A DNA stretch of 64,000 bases from Lacihabitans sp. CCS-44 (lineage in GTDB: Bacteria; Bacteroidota; Bacteroidia; Cytophagales; Spirosomataceae): NCBI RefSeq assembly GCF_024343735.1, contig NZ_RJUE01000002.1, forward strand, positions 1-64,000, written 5' to 3'. A program made the position numbers and the translations under genes. The notes under the pieces are model-generated. The model searched no databases and was not told where the DNA came from. It saw nothing but the letters and a program-made list of their open reading frames with translations. Positions 45,634 to 54,672 of the stretch are shown here, piece by piece. How positions within the stretch are numbered: position 1 is the first letter of the stretch; every line of letters begins with the position of its first letter.

Positions 45634-46019
45634 AAAAAGTTAAAAGTTTATTGTTCGTGTTCCTCATTGGGTTTGGATTGTTCAACTGCTCAGAGGCAAA
45701 TTCGCAAGTTAAAACCATGGATTTGGATGGGTTTGTTTCCAAAATCAAATCTACTCCTAATGCACAGTTGATTGATGTTAGAACTCCTGGCGAGTGGGCT
45801 CAGGGCAAAATAGGTTCCTCAAAATTGATTAGCATAGCAGATCCAAACTTTCTAGAACAAGCTAGCAAACTTGACAAGAGTAAGCCAGTTTTTGTTTATT
45901 GTGCCGTAGGAGGTAGAAGTTCTAAGGCTTCTGCTATGTTGCAGCAGGCGGGTTTTACACAAGTCTATAATTTGAGCGGTGCTGGCTATACTGGTTTGGC
46001 TGCTAAAGGAGTAAAGTAA
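45630..46019 (+). CDS. exported rhodanese-like sulfurtransferase
   Basis: A 129-residue single-domain rhodanese with an N-terminal lipoprotein-like signal (FGLFNC, Cys20). The start of the domain reads AQLIDVRTPGEWAQGKI, and the active-site loop is VYCAVGGRSSKA with the catalytic Cys. It would carry sulfane sulfur in the periplasm. It is the third gene of the operon, and its stop shares one base with the next start (TAATG). Confidence 0.92.
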   Translation: MKKVKSLLFVFLIGFGLFNCSEANSQVKTMDLDGFVSKIKSTPNAQLIDVRTPGEWAQGKIGSSKLISIADPNFLEQASKLDKSKPVFVYCAVGGRSSKASAMLQQAGFTQVYNLSGAGYTGLAAKGVK

Positions 46020-46243
46020 TGCAAGAAAAATACAGGACACTTCTCGCACCTCTGATGGCTTCAATGACCTTAGGTCTCGCTCCATTTGTGCCTGAGCCAC
46101 ATGTTTTAGGTAAAATAAGGTGGGTTTTGGGAGGAGCCAAAGGTATGCAAATGATGGATTGGGGCGACTTACTGATGCATGGAGCTCCATGGATTTGGTT
46201 GATTTATGCTGCGATTAATGTATTTGTTATTAAAAGAAAGTAA
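46019..46243 (+). CDS. small two-helix membrane protein of the rhodanese operon
   Basis: A 74-residue protein. A first helix (LLAPLMASMTLGLAPFVP) is followed by the conserved-looking PEPHVLGKIRWVLGGAKGMQMMDWGDLLMHGAPWIW and a second helix to the end. I recognise similar small proteins next to rhodaneses in Bacteroidota but know no function for them. The operon ends 31 bases later at a strong terminator. Confidence 0.72.
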   Translation: MQEKYRTLLAPLMASMTLGLAPFVPEPHVLGKIRWVLGGAKGMQMMDWGDLLMHGAPWIWLIYAAINVFVIKRK

Positions 46244-46274
46244 TATTCAAAGGTTGAATAAAAGATTCGAAAAG

Positions 46275-46300
46275 GAAGACCGTATTTGGTCTTCTTTTTT
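46275..46300 (+). terminator. terminator of the rhodanese operon
   Basis: GAAGACC (46275-46281) pairs with GGTCTTC (46288-46294) across a six-base loop, followed by six Ts. Confidence 0.9.
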
Positions 46301-46381
46301 GTTTTTAGCTAAAAAATTTGCCTTTTTAGAAGATTCATAACCCGTTTCTTCTTCCGATTTATTTAATGCTATCATAAGTTT

Positions 46382-46389
46382 TATCTTTG
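46382..46389 (+). promoter_or_regulatory. promoter -7 box before the GH13 gene
   Basis: TATCTTTG matches TAnnTTTG exactly, 33 bases before the TTG start at 46423. Confidence 0.5.
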
Positions 46390-46422
46390 TGTCACCTATG
46401 ATAATATTTTAAAAAGAAGCAT

Positions 46423-47916
46423 TTGACTAATAACCAACAAGCACAAACTCCGAAGGTTTTTTATGAAATCTTCATTCGTTCTTTCTGTGATTCAAATCAT
46501 GACGGAAAAGGAGATTTGAAAGGAATCACGTCTAAACTTGATTATCTCCAATTTCTGGGCATTGAAGGAATCTGGATAACGCCTTTCTTCAGGTCAAATT
46601 CATATCATAAGTACGATGTGATTGATTATAAGTCCGTCGATCCAGAGTGTGGTACCCTGGGCGACTTTGAAAACTTAGTTAGAGAAGCACACAAGCGGAA
46701 TATAAAAGTATTGTTGGATTTGGTGATAAATCATACGAGCAGCCAGCATTGGTGGTTTCAAGAAGCCAAAAAGGGTAAAGAAAATCTGTACAGAAACTAT
46801 TACAATTGGCTTTCACCCGCCCAAATAAAAGCCAAAGGAATAGCCGAACGAGAAGCCACTGCCGACAGTGCTGAGAAACAACCTTGGCATTGGGCAAATA
46901 AAGCCGATGATGAAAAATACTACGGCATGTTTTGGAGCGAAATGCCAGACCTGAATATGGACAATCTGAAAGTGAGGGAGGAGGTTTACGAAATTGGTAG
47001 ATTTTGGTTAGAAAAAGGTGTTGACGGATTCAGGATGGATGCAGCGAAACACATTTATCCTGATTGGGAAGCTCATAAATGTCATGCTTTTTGGCAAGAA
47101 TTCAGACAAAGAATGGAATCCATAAAATCGGATGTGTATATAGTAGGAGAGGTGTGGACTTCGGCCGAAAAAATTGCTCCGTTTTTTAGAGGTTTGAAGG
47201 CGAATTTTAATTTTGATTTGTGTTTTGCGATACAAGATATTGTAAAATTGGGCAAAGATTCTAAAGATATTGTTTCGATGCTGATTTCGAATTACAAACT
47301 TTTTTCTGCAGAAAATCCAGAATTTATAGATGCCACTATGCTCAGTAATCATGATCAAAATCGGATTGGAAGTGTGGCTGAAGGAAACAGTGAAAAGCTC
47401 AAAATGGCGGCTAATTTACTATTTACTCTGCCCGGAAATCCATATTTATATTATGGAGAAGAAATAGGAATGAAAGGCAAGAAACCCGATGAAAACATCA
47501 GAGAAGCATTTATTTGGAACAAACGGTCCGAAGACAATGACCGAACCAACTGGCGAAAACCAGTTTATAACACCGACTCCAAAACCACGCCTCTGAAGTT
47601 TCAAATAGAGGATGAGAATTCGCTTTTTAATCATTACCGAAAACTGATTGCCTTGCGAAAATCTATTCCAGCTTTGGCTCAAATTAGTCCTCCGAATCTT
47701 CAAAAGGCAAGCATTTCTAATAAAAAAGTAGTATCCTTCATTAGGCCCCATCAGGATGGCTATGTGCTTGTTATTCAGAATATTACGAATGAAAACGTGG
47801 AGGTTTTGGTAAAGGAAAAGCTTGCTTGTGTGATTTTTTCTATGAATGATTCAAAATTGTATGGAGGAAAGGTTAAACTAGGAGCTTACGAAATGATAGT
47901 TCTACAGCAAGAATAA
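46423..47916 (+). CDS. GH13 alpha-amylase family enzyme (alpha-glucosidase / trehalose synthase-like)
   Basis: A 497-residue cytosolic GH13 enzyme without a signal peptide. Motifs are YEIFIRSFCDSNHDGKGDLKG-like (in parts), LLDLVINHTS, GFRMDAAKH with nucleophile Asp206, VGEVW with Glu243, and SNHDQNR with Asp311. The calcium-loop-like DSNHDGKGD is kept. It acts on alpha-glucosidic bonds of oligosaccharides. TTG at 46423 after an AAGAAG Shine-Dalgarno-like run is the only start fitting the N-terminus; the nearest ATG (46398) is out of frame and stops at once. Confidence 0.9.
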   Translation: MTNNQQAQTPKVFYEIFIRSFCDSNHDGKGDLKGITSKLDYLQFLGIEGIWITPFFRSNSYHKYDVIDYKSVDPECGTLGDFENLVREAHKRNIKVLLDLVINHTSSQHWWFQEAKKGKENLYRNYYNWLSPAQIKAKGIAEREATADSAEKQPWHWANKADDEKYYGMFWSEMPDLNMDNLKVREEVYEIGRFWLEKGVDGFRMDAAKHIYPDWEAHKCHAFWQEFRQRMESIKSDVYIVGEVWTSAEKIAPFFRGLKANFNFDLCFAIQDIVKLGKDSKDIVSMLISNYKLFSAENPEFIDATMLSNHDQNRIGSVAEGNSEKLKMAANLLFTLPGNPYLYYGEEIGMKGKKPDENIREAFIWNKRSEDNDRTNWRKPVYNTDSKTTPLKFQIEDENSLFNHYRKLIALRKSIPALAQISPPNLQKASISNKKVVSFIRPHQDGYVLVIQNITNENVEVLVKEKLACVIFSMNDSKLYGGKVKLGAYEMIVLQQE

Positions 47917-47945
47917 GAAATGACTGGCAAGCTACATGGATGGTT

Positions 47946-48154
47946 CGACCTCTTCGAGGTCGTTGTTTGCTAACTCTTCTCTTTAATTTCTAATATAGTC
48001 TGACCTCTCTGAGGTCATTACTTTATATAATAATGACCGCAGAGCGGTCAAATTATAATTGGCACAGAAATTAAAATAACAATAATGACCGCAGAGTGGT
48101 CAAATTATATTAGAACTAGGAATTAAAATAAGAATAATGACCGCAGAGCGGTCA
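47946..48154. repeat. array of five REP-like hairpins, three in a 52-bp tandem
   Basis: Five short palindromes share the form GACCxC-N3-GxGGTC: 47946-47962 (CGACCTC/GAGGTCG), 48001-48017 (TGACCTC/GAGGTCA), and 48034-48050, 48086-48102 and 48138-48154 (TGACCGC with GCGGTCA or GTGGTCA). The last three are exactly 52 bases apart and share AT-rich linkers (AAATTA and GAATTAAAATAA-like) that have partly diverged. The array lies between convergent genes, the usual place for REP elements. It could also act as a bidirectional terminator. Confidence 0.85.
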
Positions 48155-48206
48155 AATTACGTTAGCCAAAGTACATTAACCGCGAGGACATAACATATCC
48201 AAAATG

Positions 48207-49853
48207 TCACTTCTTCAACCTCAAATAAAAGAAGTCGTCTTTTTTCCATGATACACGTTTTTTGTCTTGTGCTGCCATATAACTGATAAGGAAATTTACT
48301 TGGGCATATTTTCTACTTGCCGACCACACAAATCCATTTTCTATTTGGTCTGATGGTTTATGATAATGTGCAGCACGCCATTTTTTTACGTCTTCTGCCA
48401 AGTTTTTGTTAGAATTTATGTGTCCAAACTTCACGTGCAAGGCTGGAATTCCCGCCTTCACAAAACTGTATTGATCGCTTCTCACAAAACGCCCTTCGGT
48501 TGGTTCAGGGTCAGTTTCTATGCTTAGATTTAGAAGTTTAGCCGCTTTTTTTGTGATATCTTCAAGCGTACTATGCTCAGCTCCAAGCGGAGCTATGGAT
48601 TCCAATTGGGCCAAAAATGTAGGCATATCGGTGTTTACGTCTACTACGATGTCTTTTTTCGGCACAGTCGGGTTATTTGCAAAATATGCCGAACCTAAAA
48701 GCCCCATTTCTTCAGCAGTACACATCAAAAACAACATGCTGCGTTTAGGTTTTATGGTTAATTGGCTGTAGGTTCTGGCTATTTCCAAAGCAGCGGCTAC
48801 GCCTGAGGCGTTGTCATGAGCTCCGTTATAAATCGAGTCGCCTTCAATAGCTTTTCCTACTCCCAAATGATCCAAATGTGCAGAATGAATGACGTATTCT
48901 TTCTTGAGTTTTTTGTCGGTTCCTTCTATTTTTCCGATGACATTATAACTATCAATATCACTGTAAATAGATTCGTAAGAGCCTGTGGCTGTTGTTTTTA
49001 AGTTTTGGCTTACATAATTTCCTTTTTCCAAACTTTTCCATATTTCTTCTAGATTCAGGCCATTGGCTTTCATCAAATCTTTCAAAACATCTACTGTGAT
49101 ACTTCCAGCCAATTGCATATTTCCACCCATATAATTGGCCGAAGGGGTTAGTTTTCCATCAGGTTTTATAGACACATTGCTTCCGCCTTGGATAGACAAA
49201 TTGGCTCCTACTTTAAAACGTGCCGTATTGTTTTCATAATTGCAAAGCAATACGCCAACTGCTCCATGTTTTAATGCGTAATCCTGGTAAGTGCTTGGAT
49301 ATCTGAGGTGTAGTTTCACGTTGGCAGGTACATTGTCAGGTGATTTTTGTAAAACCACACAGATTTTGCCTTTTACGTCAATGTTTTTGTAATCGTTGAA
49401 GCCCAGTTCAGGGGCGTCTATGCCCGACCCAACAAATACCAAAGGTGCATTGAAATCTACCTTGGCTTTTTCGGGATTAGCGTAAAACAAATAATCTTCA
49501 CCAAGGGTTAATTTTTTGGAAGAACCATCACTTTGTGTGAAACTCAAACTGGTCTTTTCTTTTACCAATTTTGAATTTCTCAAGTTTACTTTTTGCGTAT
49601 AGCCGCCATTTTCTCCGGCAGGCAAAATACCCATACTTTTGTATTCTTTTATGACATAATCCACTGCCATTTGGTAGCCAGGTTTGCCAGGTTTTCTGCC
49701 TAAAAGGGCATCGCTTGACAAATAAGCTACATGTGCTTTGATTTTGTTTGTATCAATGTTTTCGGTCAGTTTTAATACCTCTGAAGGGACTTCTTGGGCG
49801 GAAATACCGAAAGAAATCAGTAAAAATAAAGTACTTAATTTGTTGATTTTCAT
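48207..49853 (-). CDS. M28 family zinc peptidase with PA domain
   Basis: A 548-residue exported aminopeptidase-type enzyme. The ATG at 49853 is preferred because the signal peptide (MKINKLSTLFLLISFGISAQ) starts there; a further in-frame ATG lies seven codons upstream. A PA insert with KGKICVVLQKSPDNVP is at about 140-270. The zinc site is formed by HSAHLDHLG, YNGAHDNASGVA, CTAEEMGLLGS (catalytic Glu), and later DVNTDMP and HVKFGHINS. It lies 13 bases after the DUF5916 gene, so the two are probably cotranscribed. Confidence 0.92.
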   Translation of the reverse strand: MKINKLSTLFLLISFGISAQEVPSEVLKLTENIDTNKIKAHVAYLSSDALLGRKPGKPGYQMAVDYVIKEYKSMGILPAGENGGYTQKVNLRNSKLVKEKTSLSFTQSDGSSKKLTLGEDYLFYANPEKAKVDFNAPLVFVGSGIDAPELGFNDYKNIDVKGKICVVLQKSPDNVPANVKLHLRYPSTYQDYALKHGAVGVLLCNYENNTARFKVGANLSIQGGSNVSIKPDGKLTPSANYMGGNMQLAGSITVDVLKDLMKANGLNLEEIWKSLEKGNYVSQNLKTTATGSYESIYSDIDSYNVIGKIEGTDKKLKKEYVIHSAHLDHLGVGKAIEGDSIYNGAHDNASGVAAALEIARTYSQLTIKPKRSMLFLMCTAEEMGLLGSAYFANNPTVPKKDIVVDVNTDMPTFLAQLESIAPLGAEHSTLEDITKKAAKLLNLSIETDPEPTEGRFVRSDQYSFVKAGIPALHVKFGHINSNKNLAEDVKKWRAAHYHKPSDQIENGFVWSASRKYAQVNFLISYMAAQDKKRVSWKKDDFFYLRLKK

Positions 49854-49866
49854 TTTGTTTTGAAGT

Positions 49867-52179
49867 TTAAACATTTAACCAATAAGTCATTTTCAAGATT
49901 AAAGCTCGGTTTTTCGGAGTCCATGGTTGTATGCCGAATCTCGGTATTTGCTCAGCAAAATAATTGTCGGTATACACCAAAAATATATCGCTCACAGGTT
50001 TAAATCTCCATTGCAAACGGCTGTTGATGTTGGTATTGTTGGTTTGCGAATTGTATTGAAAATACGTACTCAAAAACACCGACTTCGAAAACGACATTTC
50101 TGCCTTTGGGCCTATCAACCAGTATTTTACAGAATTATAAGGTTTCTGCATTTTTATGTCTGTATAATATATGTCCATCGCAACTTTTCCGTATGGCTGA
50201 ATTCTGTAGTTAAAAGTCGATTCTATACCCAAAACTTTGCCCTCATTTATTTTTTCGCTTCTAAAATTATTGCCTCCGTAAATCAAGAAATTCCCAAAGA
50301 AATTGAATCTTTTTGGAGAAGTAATTTCCACAAAATAATTCCTTGTCTTGTAAATATCCACTGGTAATGGCACCACGTTTTTGGAAAAATCAGGATTGGG
50401 ATTGTCGGATGCATTGGTGATGTCAAACGGTGATTGCAGTCGAGTGTAGGCCATATAATAACCCGTTGTCAACTGACCCTCTGAGGGCGTGCTAACATAA
50501 AAGAAAACAGGCGATTCGGTATCCAATCGTTTACCATTAAGGTCAAAAACATCACTTCCATCTATTCCGACACCGAAAGAGTTTATTTTTTTTGCAACTT
50601 TTGGATTTTTAGGGTTAAAAATAAATGTAACAGGTCGGTATAAATTATAAACTCCAGGTCGAGGAGTATAACCCACCTCGGTATTGTAATCTTTTCCAAG
50701 TCGTGCTATGCCAAGATTAATATCAATATGTGGATGATGATAGCCTACGTATTGATTTATCATACTCGCATCTTTCCCTGCACCCGGACTAAAAGATTGG
50801 TGGTAGGAAGTCTCGCTTTCGAGTCTGTTATCTGGTGAATAGTAATTGAATTCTAGACCAGCCATGCGGTTATATTTAGCAATGCCATCGGTGCTTGTTT
50901 CGGGTAGGTTTTTGAAAATATTCTCTTTGTTGACTACTATAGCACCAATGTAGGACCTTGAAAACACCTTTCTTTGCACTACTCCAACAGAGAAGTTTGT
51001 GGCTGGCGAAAATTCATTGTCGGCGTGATTTAGTTTGCCAGTTTGCATATTCATGACACCTATTCTCCAATTTTCATTAAGCTTTCCACTCAATCTTGCA
51101 CCTCCAAAAATCGGTACTTGTTCTACAAGACCTGTAAATTTATTTCTTGTCAAGCCAATTCTTCTGGAAAAGAACGGACGAGAAGATGGGAAACCAAATG
51201 TTCCAAAAAGGTCAGAGTTTTCGATGAAAAACTGTCTTTTTTCGGGGAAAAATAACTCAAAACGACTCAAATTGGTTTGTTGTGCATCAACTTCTACTTG
51301 CGAGAAATCTGGATTTACCGTCAGGTCCAAATTGAGTGATGGTGTTATAGCAATTTTGGCATCCATTCCTGCTCCAAGTTTTGTTCTTCCGTCTGGTTTT
51401 AGAGCCTCTAAGTTTTCGTTTCTTGGAAAATCCTTTGAGTAATTGGTTGATAAATAAGGGATTAATGAAATGTTGGCACCCGGTTTTGGTGGAGCATCGT
51501 CCCAAATCAACAGACCTGTAAAAGCTAGGTTGTTCGGTTTGAAATTTCTTGGAACTGGCGACCAGGTGGCCGATTCATTGGTTTGCATAAAAAACCTCCC
51601 GAAGTTTATTCTCCAGCTGTTATTGCCCGACGAAACCTTGTAACGCAGCGTGGTAAAAGGAATAGCAAATTCAACTGTCCAATATTCCTCATAGTTTTTG
51701 ACTTTCGAAAACCACTTGTTGTCCCACGAAAAATCGGCTTGCGTTCCAAGTGAAATCAGGCCTTCTCGTTGCGAATTGAGCGGTGAAACCGAAAACTGCA
51801 TGCCGTTTAGTTTATCTTTAAAAGCATCTATAGTCACGGAAAAAACATCACTTGAGCCACTTTCGAAATCTCTTTTTAACGAACTAACCGTATAGGCGTT
51901 TTTGGGTTGATAGGCCTTCATGGCCACATAAAGAAACTTGTCATCAAACGTTAGCCTTACCTCAGTTTGGTTTTTAGCAAATGAAGTATCAAATGGGGCA
52001 TTTTGAAAGAATCCCGTTGCTAAGTCTGCAGATTTCCAAACCTCATCGTCTAGAATACCATCTATTTTTACAGGAAAGGGGGTCTTTTTTATATGAATTT
52101 CTTTGTCCTTGTCTTGAGAAAAAACTTGAGAAATATTTAACAGTAGAACGGCTAAAATCAGGACAAGCGAAGAACGCAT
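49867..52179 (-). CDS. DUF5916 protein with CBM9-like N-terminal domain
   Basis: A 770-residue exported protein with signal MRSSLVLILAVLLLNIS; an in-frame ATG three codons upstream is less likely. Residues about 30-220 form a CBM9-like beta-sandwich (IDGILDDEVWKSADLATGF, VRLTFDDKFLYVAMKA, VEFAIPFTTLRYK). The rest matches DUF5916, with VNPDFSQVEVDAQQTNLSRFELFFPEKRQFF and strands ending in KMTYWLNV, fitting an outer-membrane barrel. The function is unknown; it is upstream of an M28 peptidase, which suggests a role in nutrient acquisition. Confidence 0.88.
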   Translation of the reverse strand: MRSSLVLILAVLLLNISQVFSQDKDKEIHIKKTPFPVKIDGILDDEVWKSADLATGFFQNAPFDTSFAKNQTEVRLTFDDKFLYVAMKAYQPKNAYTVSSLKRDFESGSSDVFSVTIDAFKDKLNGMQFSVSPLNSQREGLISLGTQADFSWDNKWFSKVKNYEEYWTVEFAIPFTTLRYKVSSGNNSWRINFGRFFMQTNESATWSPVPRNFKPNNLAFTGLLIWDDAPPKPGANISLIPYLSTNYSKDFPRNENLEALKPDGRTKLGAGMDAKIAITPSLNLDLTVNPDFSQVEVDAQQTNLSRFELFFPEKRQFFIENSDLFGTFGFPSSRPFFSRRIGLTRNKFTGLVEQVPIFGGARLSGKLNENWRIGVMNMQTGKLNHADNEFSPATNFSVGVVQRKVFSRSYIGAIVVNKENIFKNLPETSTDGIAKYNRMAGLEFNYYSPDNRLESETSYHQSFSPGAGKDASMINQYVGYHHPHIDINLGIARLGKDYNTEVGYTPRPGVYNLYRPVTFIFNPKNPKVAKKINSFGVGIDGSDVFDLNGKRLDTESPVFFYVSTPSEGQLTTGYYMAYTRLQSPFDITNASDNPNPDFSKNVVPLPVDIYKTRNYFVEITSPKRFNFFGNFLIYGGNNFRSEKINEGKVLGIESTFNYRIQPYGKVAMDIYYTDIKMQKPYNSVKYWLIGPKAEMSFSKSVFLSTYFQYNSQTNNTNINSRLQWRFKPVSDIFLVYTDNYFAEQIPRFGIQPWTPKNRALILKMTYWLNV

Positions 52180-52263
52180 AAAGTACAATTTATAGGTTTG
52201 AATAATGAAATTTTCTACAAATATGGTAGATTTATATTTTTATATGAAATAGATTAGTGATAA

Positions 52264-54540
52264 ATGGCAAAAAGGAAGAAAAGGTCTGCAGTTTTAGACC
52301 AAAAGGAACAGATTCACACATTTTTTAAAGAAAATACGGATAGAAATTATACGATGAACGACTTGTATAATTACCTCGATGTGTACGACAGCGAAGAGAA
52401 GATTTTCGTGAAGTTAATACTGGAAGATTTGGTGGACGAAGGTAAGATAATGTCGATAGGTGGAAGTAGATTTGTGATAAATAATGAGCCCAAAAGAGAG
52501 CATATTACAGGCAAAGTAGATTTCGTAAATCCGAAGTTTGCTTTTATCAGATTTAATGAAAACGAGTCAGATATATTTGTAAATTCTGATGATTTAAATG
52601 GTGCTTTGGACGGTGATACCGTTTCTGTAAAAATAATTGGACAACGCAAAAACGGCAAAAATCCTGAAGGTAGGGTAGTGGAGGTGCTTTCGAGAGGAAG
52701 AGATGAGGTAGTAGGCAAAATAAAGGTTTTCGCAAATTACGCTCTGGTAAGTCCTGACAATAAGGGTTTTCATGAAAATGTTTTTGTGGCAAAAGACCAA
52801 ATAAACGGTGCGGAAACCAACGACTTGGTGATAGTAAAAATCCTGAAATTCCCTGAAAACCATGTACAAGCCTCTGGCTCTGTAGTTGAAGTTCTTGGAA
52901 AAGCAGGCGACAATGATGCAGAAATGCATGCCATCATGGCGGAATTTGGCTTGCCTATAAAATTTCCTGACGATGTACACAATGAAGCGGAGGCGATTAG
53001 TGAAATTATCACTGAAGATGAAATAAAAAAACGCCGAGATTTCCGTCAAACGCTCACATTCACGATAGACCCAGCCGATGCCAAAGACTTTGATGATGCC
53101 ATCAGTTACAAGGTTTTGGAAAACGGAAATTATGAAATTGGCGTACACATAGCCGATGTTTCGCATTATTTGCAGCTCAATACTAAGCTCGAAGCCGAGG
53201 CTTTCAGAAGAGCTACTTCGGTGTATTTGGTGGACAGAACGATTCCGATGTTACCAGAAAAACTATCCAATAACCTTTGTTCGCTCAGACCCAACGAAGA
53301 CAAATTGGTTTTTTCGGCGGTTTTTGAGATGAATCATGCCGCTCAAGTGGTGGGAGAATGGTTTGGCCGAGCGATCATACATTCTGACAGAAGATTTGCA
53401 TACGAAGAAGCCCAAGAAGTAATAGAAGATACAGAAAATAAGGAATCAGTTTATGACCCGATTCTGAAAAACCTGAATCGTATGGCTTTGATTTTGAGGA
53501 AAGAACGATTCAACAAAGGAGCTTTTAATTTCGAAACCAACGAGACGAAGTTTAATCTGGACGAAAAAGGCCGACCAGTAGGCGTTTATCAAAAAGTACG
53601 TAAAGATGCACACAAACTTATAGAAGAATTCATGCTTTTGGCCAACAAACACGTGGCTCAGTTTGTGTATAATATTGCTAAGAAAAAAGACAAAGAGGCC
53701 GAAGCTTATACCATGGTGTATAGAGTTCACGAACCGCCAAATCCTACCAAAATGGAGACTTTTGCGAAGTTTGCCAATAAGCTAGGTTTTGTGGTAAAAA
53801 CGGGTTCTACCGCAGCACTTTCAAAGTCATTGAATGGCTTGATGACCGAAATAGAAGGCTCCCCAGTGCAAAACGTTTTGGAATCTTTGGCTGTAAGAAC
53901 GATGAGTAAGGCACGCTATTCTACCCAAAATTTGGGGCATTTTGGCTTGGCTTTTGACCATTACAGCCACTTTACTTCGCCAATTAGAAGATATCCTGAT
54001 GTGATGGCTCACCGAATGCTTCAGCACTATTTGGATGGCGGGAAGTCGCTACCAGAGGATGATTTTGAGGTAAAATGTAAGCACTCGTCAGACCAAGAAA
54101 AGTTGGCAGCCGAAGCTGAAAGAGCCTCTATCAAGTACAAACAGGTAGAATACATGAGCTACCAGTCTCGCTCAGATATTTTCAACGGAGTGGTGACAGG
54201 CGTGGCTGAGTTTGGGATATTTGTGGAAATAGAAAACACAGGATGCGAGGGCATGGTGCGTTTGGCCGACCTTACCGACGATTTCTACGAATACGATGCC
54301 GATAATTTCAGAGTAGTAGGTCGAAGAAAAGGCAAAATTATTGGTTTTGGAAACACCGTAAGAGTAAAAATAAAAGCCACAGACCTAGAAAAACGCTCCA
54401 TGGACTTGGAGCTGATCTCGGTAGAGGGCAGCAGTTTCAAAATAAAAGATTCAGGCAAAACTTTACCTTTTCCAAAGTCTAAAAAATCAAATCGCTCTTC
54501 GGGTGGAAGGGCTGATGGGAAGCGGACCAAGCGGAGGTAA
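52264..54540 (+). CDS. rnr: ribonuclease R
   Basis: A 758-residue 3'-5' exoribonuclease that degrades structured RNA. Domain order: N-terminal winged helix (about 1-70), two cold-shock/OB domains (ITGKVDFVNPKFAFIRF and following), the RNB catalytic domain with DPADAKDFDDA (metal-binding aspartates) and IGVHIADVSHYL, then the S1 domain (SDIFNGVVTGVAEFGIFVEI). A basic Lys/Arg/Ser tail closes it. The length is normal for the family. Confidence 0.96.
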   Translation: MAKRKKRSAVLDQKEQIHTFFKENTDRNYTMNDLYNYLDVYDSEEKIFVKLILEDLVDEGKIMSIGGSRFVINNEPKREHITGKVDFVNPKFAFIRFNENESDIFVNSDDLNGALDGDTVSVKIIGQRKNGKNPEGRVVEVLSRGRDEVVGKIKVFANYALVSPDNKGFHENVFVAKDQINGAETNDLVIVKILKFPENHVQASGSVVEVLGKAGDNDAEMHAIMAEFGLPIKFPDDVHNEAEAISEIITEDEIKKRRDFRQTLTFTIDPADAKDFDDAISYKVLENGNYEIGVHIADVSHYLQLNTKLEAEAFRRATSVYLVDRTIPMLPEKLSNNLCSLRPNEDKLVFSAVFEMNHAAQVVGEWFGRAIIHSDRRFAYEEAQEVIEDTENKESVYDPILKNLNRMALILRKERFNKGAFNFETNETKFNLDEKGRPVGVYQKVRKDAHKLIEEFMLLANKHVAQFVYNIAKKKDKEAEAYTMVYRVHEPPNPTKMETFAKFANKLGFVVKTGSTAALSKSLNGLMTEIEGSPVQNVLESLAVRTMSKARYSTQNLGHFGLAFDHYSHFTSPIRRYPDVMAHRMLQHYLDGGKSLPEDDFEVKCKHSSDQEKLAAEAERASIKYKQVEYMSYQSRSDIFNGVVTGVAEFGIFVEIENTGCEGMVRLADLTDDFYEYDADNFRVVGRRKGKIIGFGNTVRVKIKATDLEKRSMDLELISVEGSSFKIKDSGKTLPFPKSKKSNRSSGGRADGKRTKRR

Positions 54541-54551
54541 TTCTTTTTTGG

Positions 54552-54597
54552 AACACAGATGACACAGATGACACAGATTTAATAGATTGGCACAGAT
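54552..54597. repeat. short ACACAGAT microrepeat
   Basis: ACACAGAT occurs at 54553-54560, 54562-54569 and 54571-54578 with a 9-base period, and CACAGAT again at 54591-54597. It lies in the gap after rnr. It resembles short intergenic repeats seen in many genomes. Confidence 0.6.
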
Positions 54598-54672
54598 TTT
54601 TTGTTTTATTCATTTGGTAATAAAAAGTACAAATATTTCTTTGAGCGATTTGAAAAATCGCTCCACTTATTT

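Noticed and set aside
48034-48154. The 52-bp tandem considered as a CRISPR array
   Set aside because: Only three units, linkers related to one another and not unique, and no cas genes nearby; REP-like hairpins fit better.
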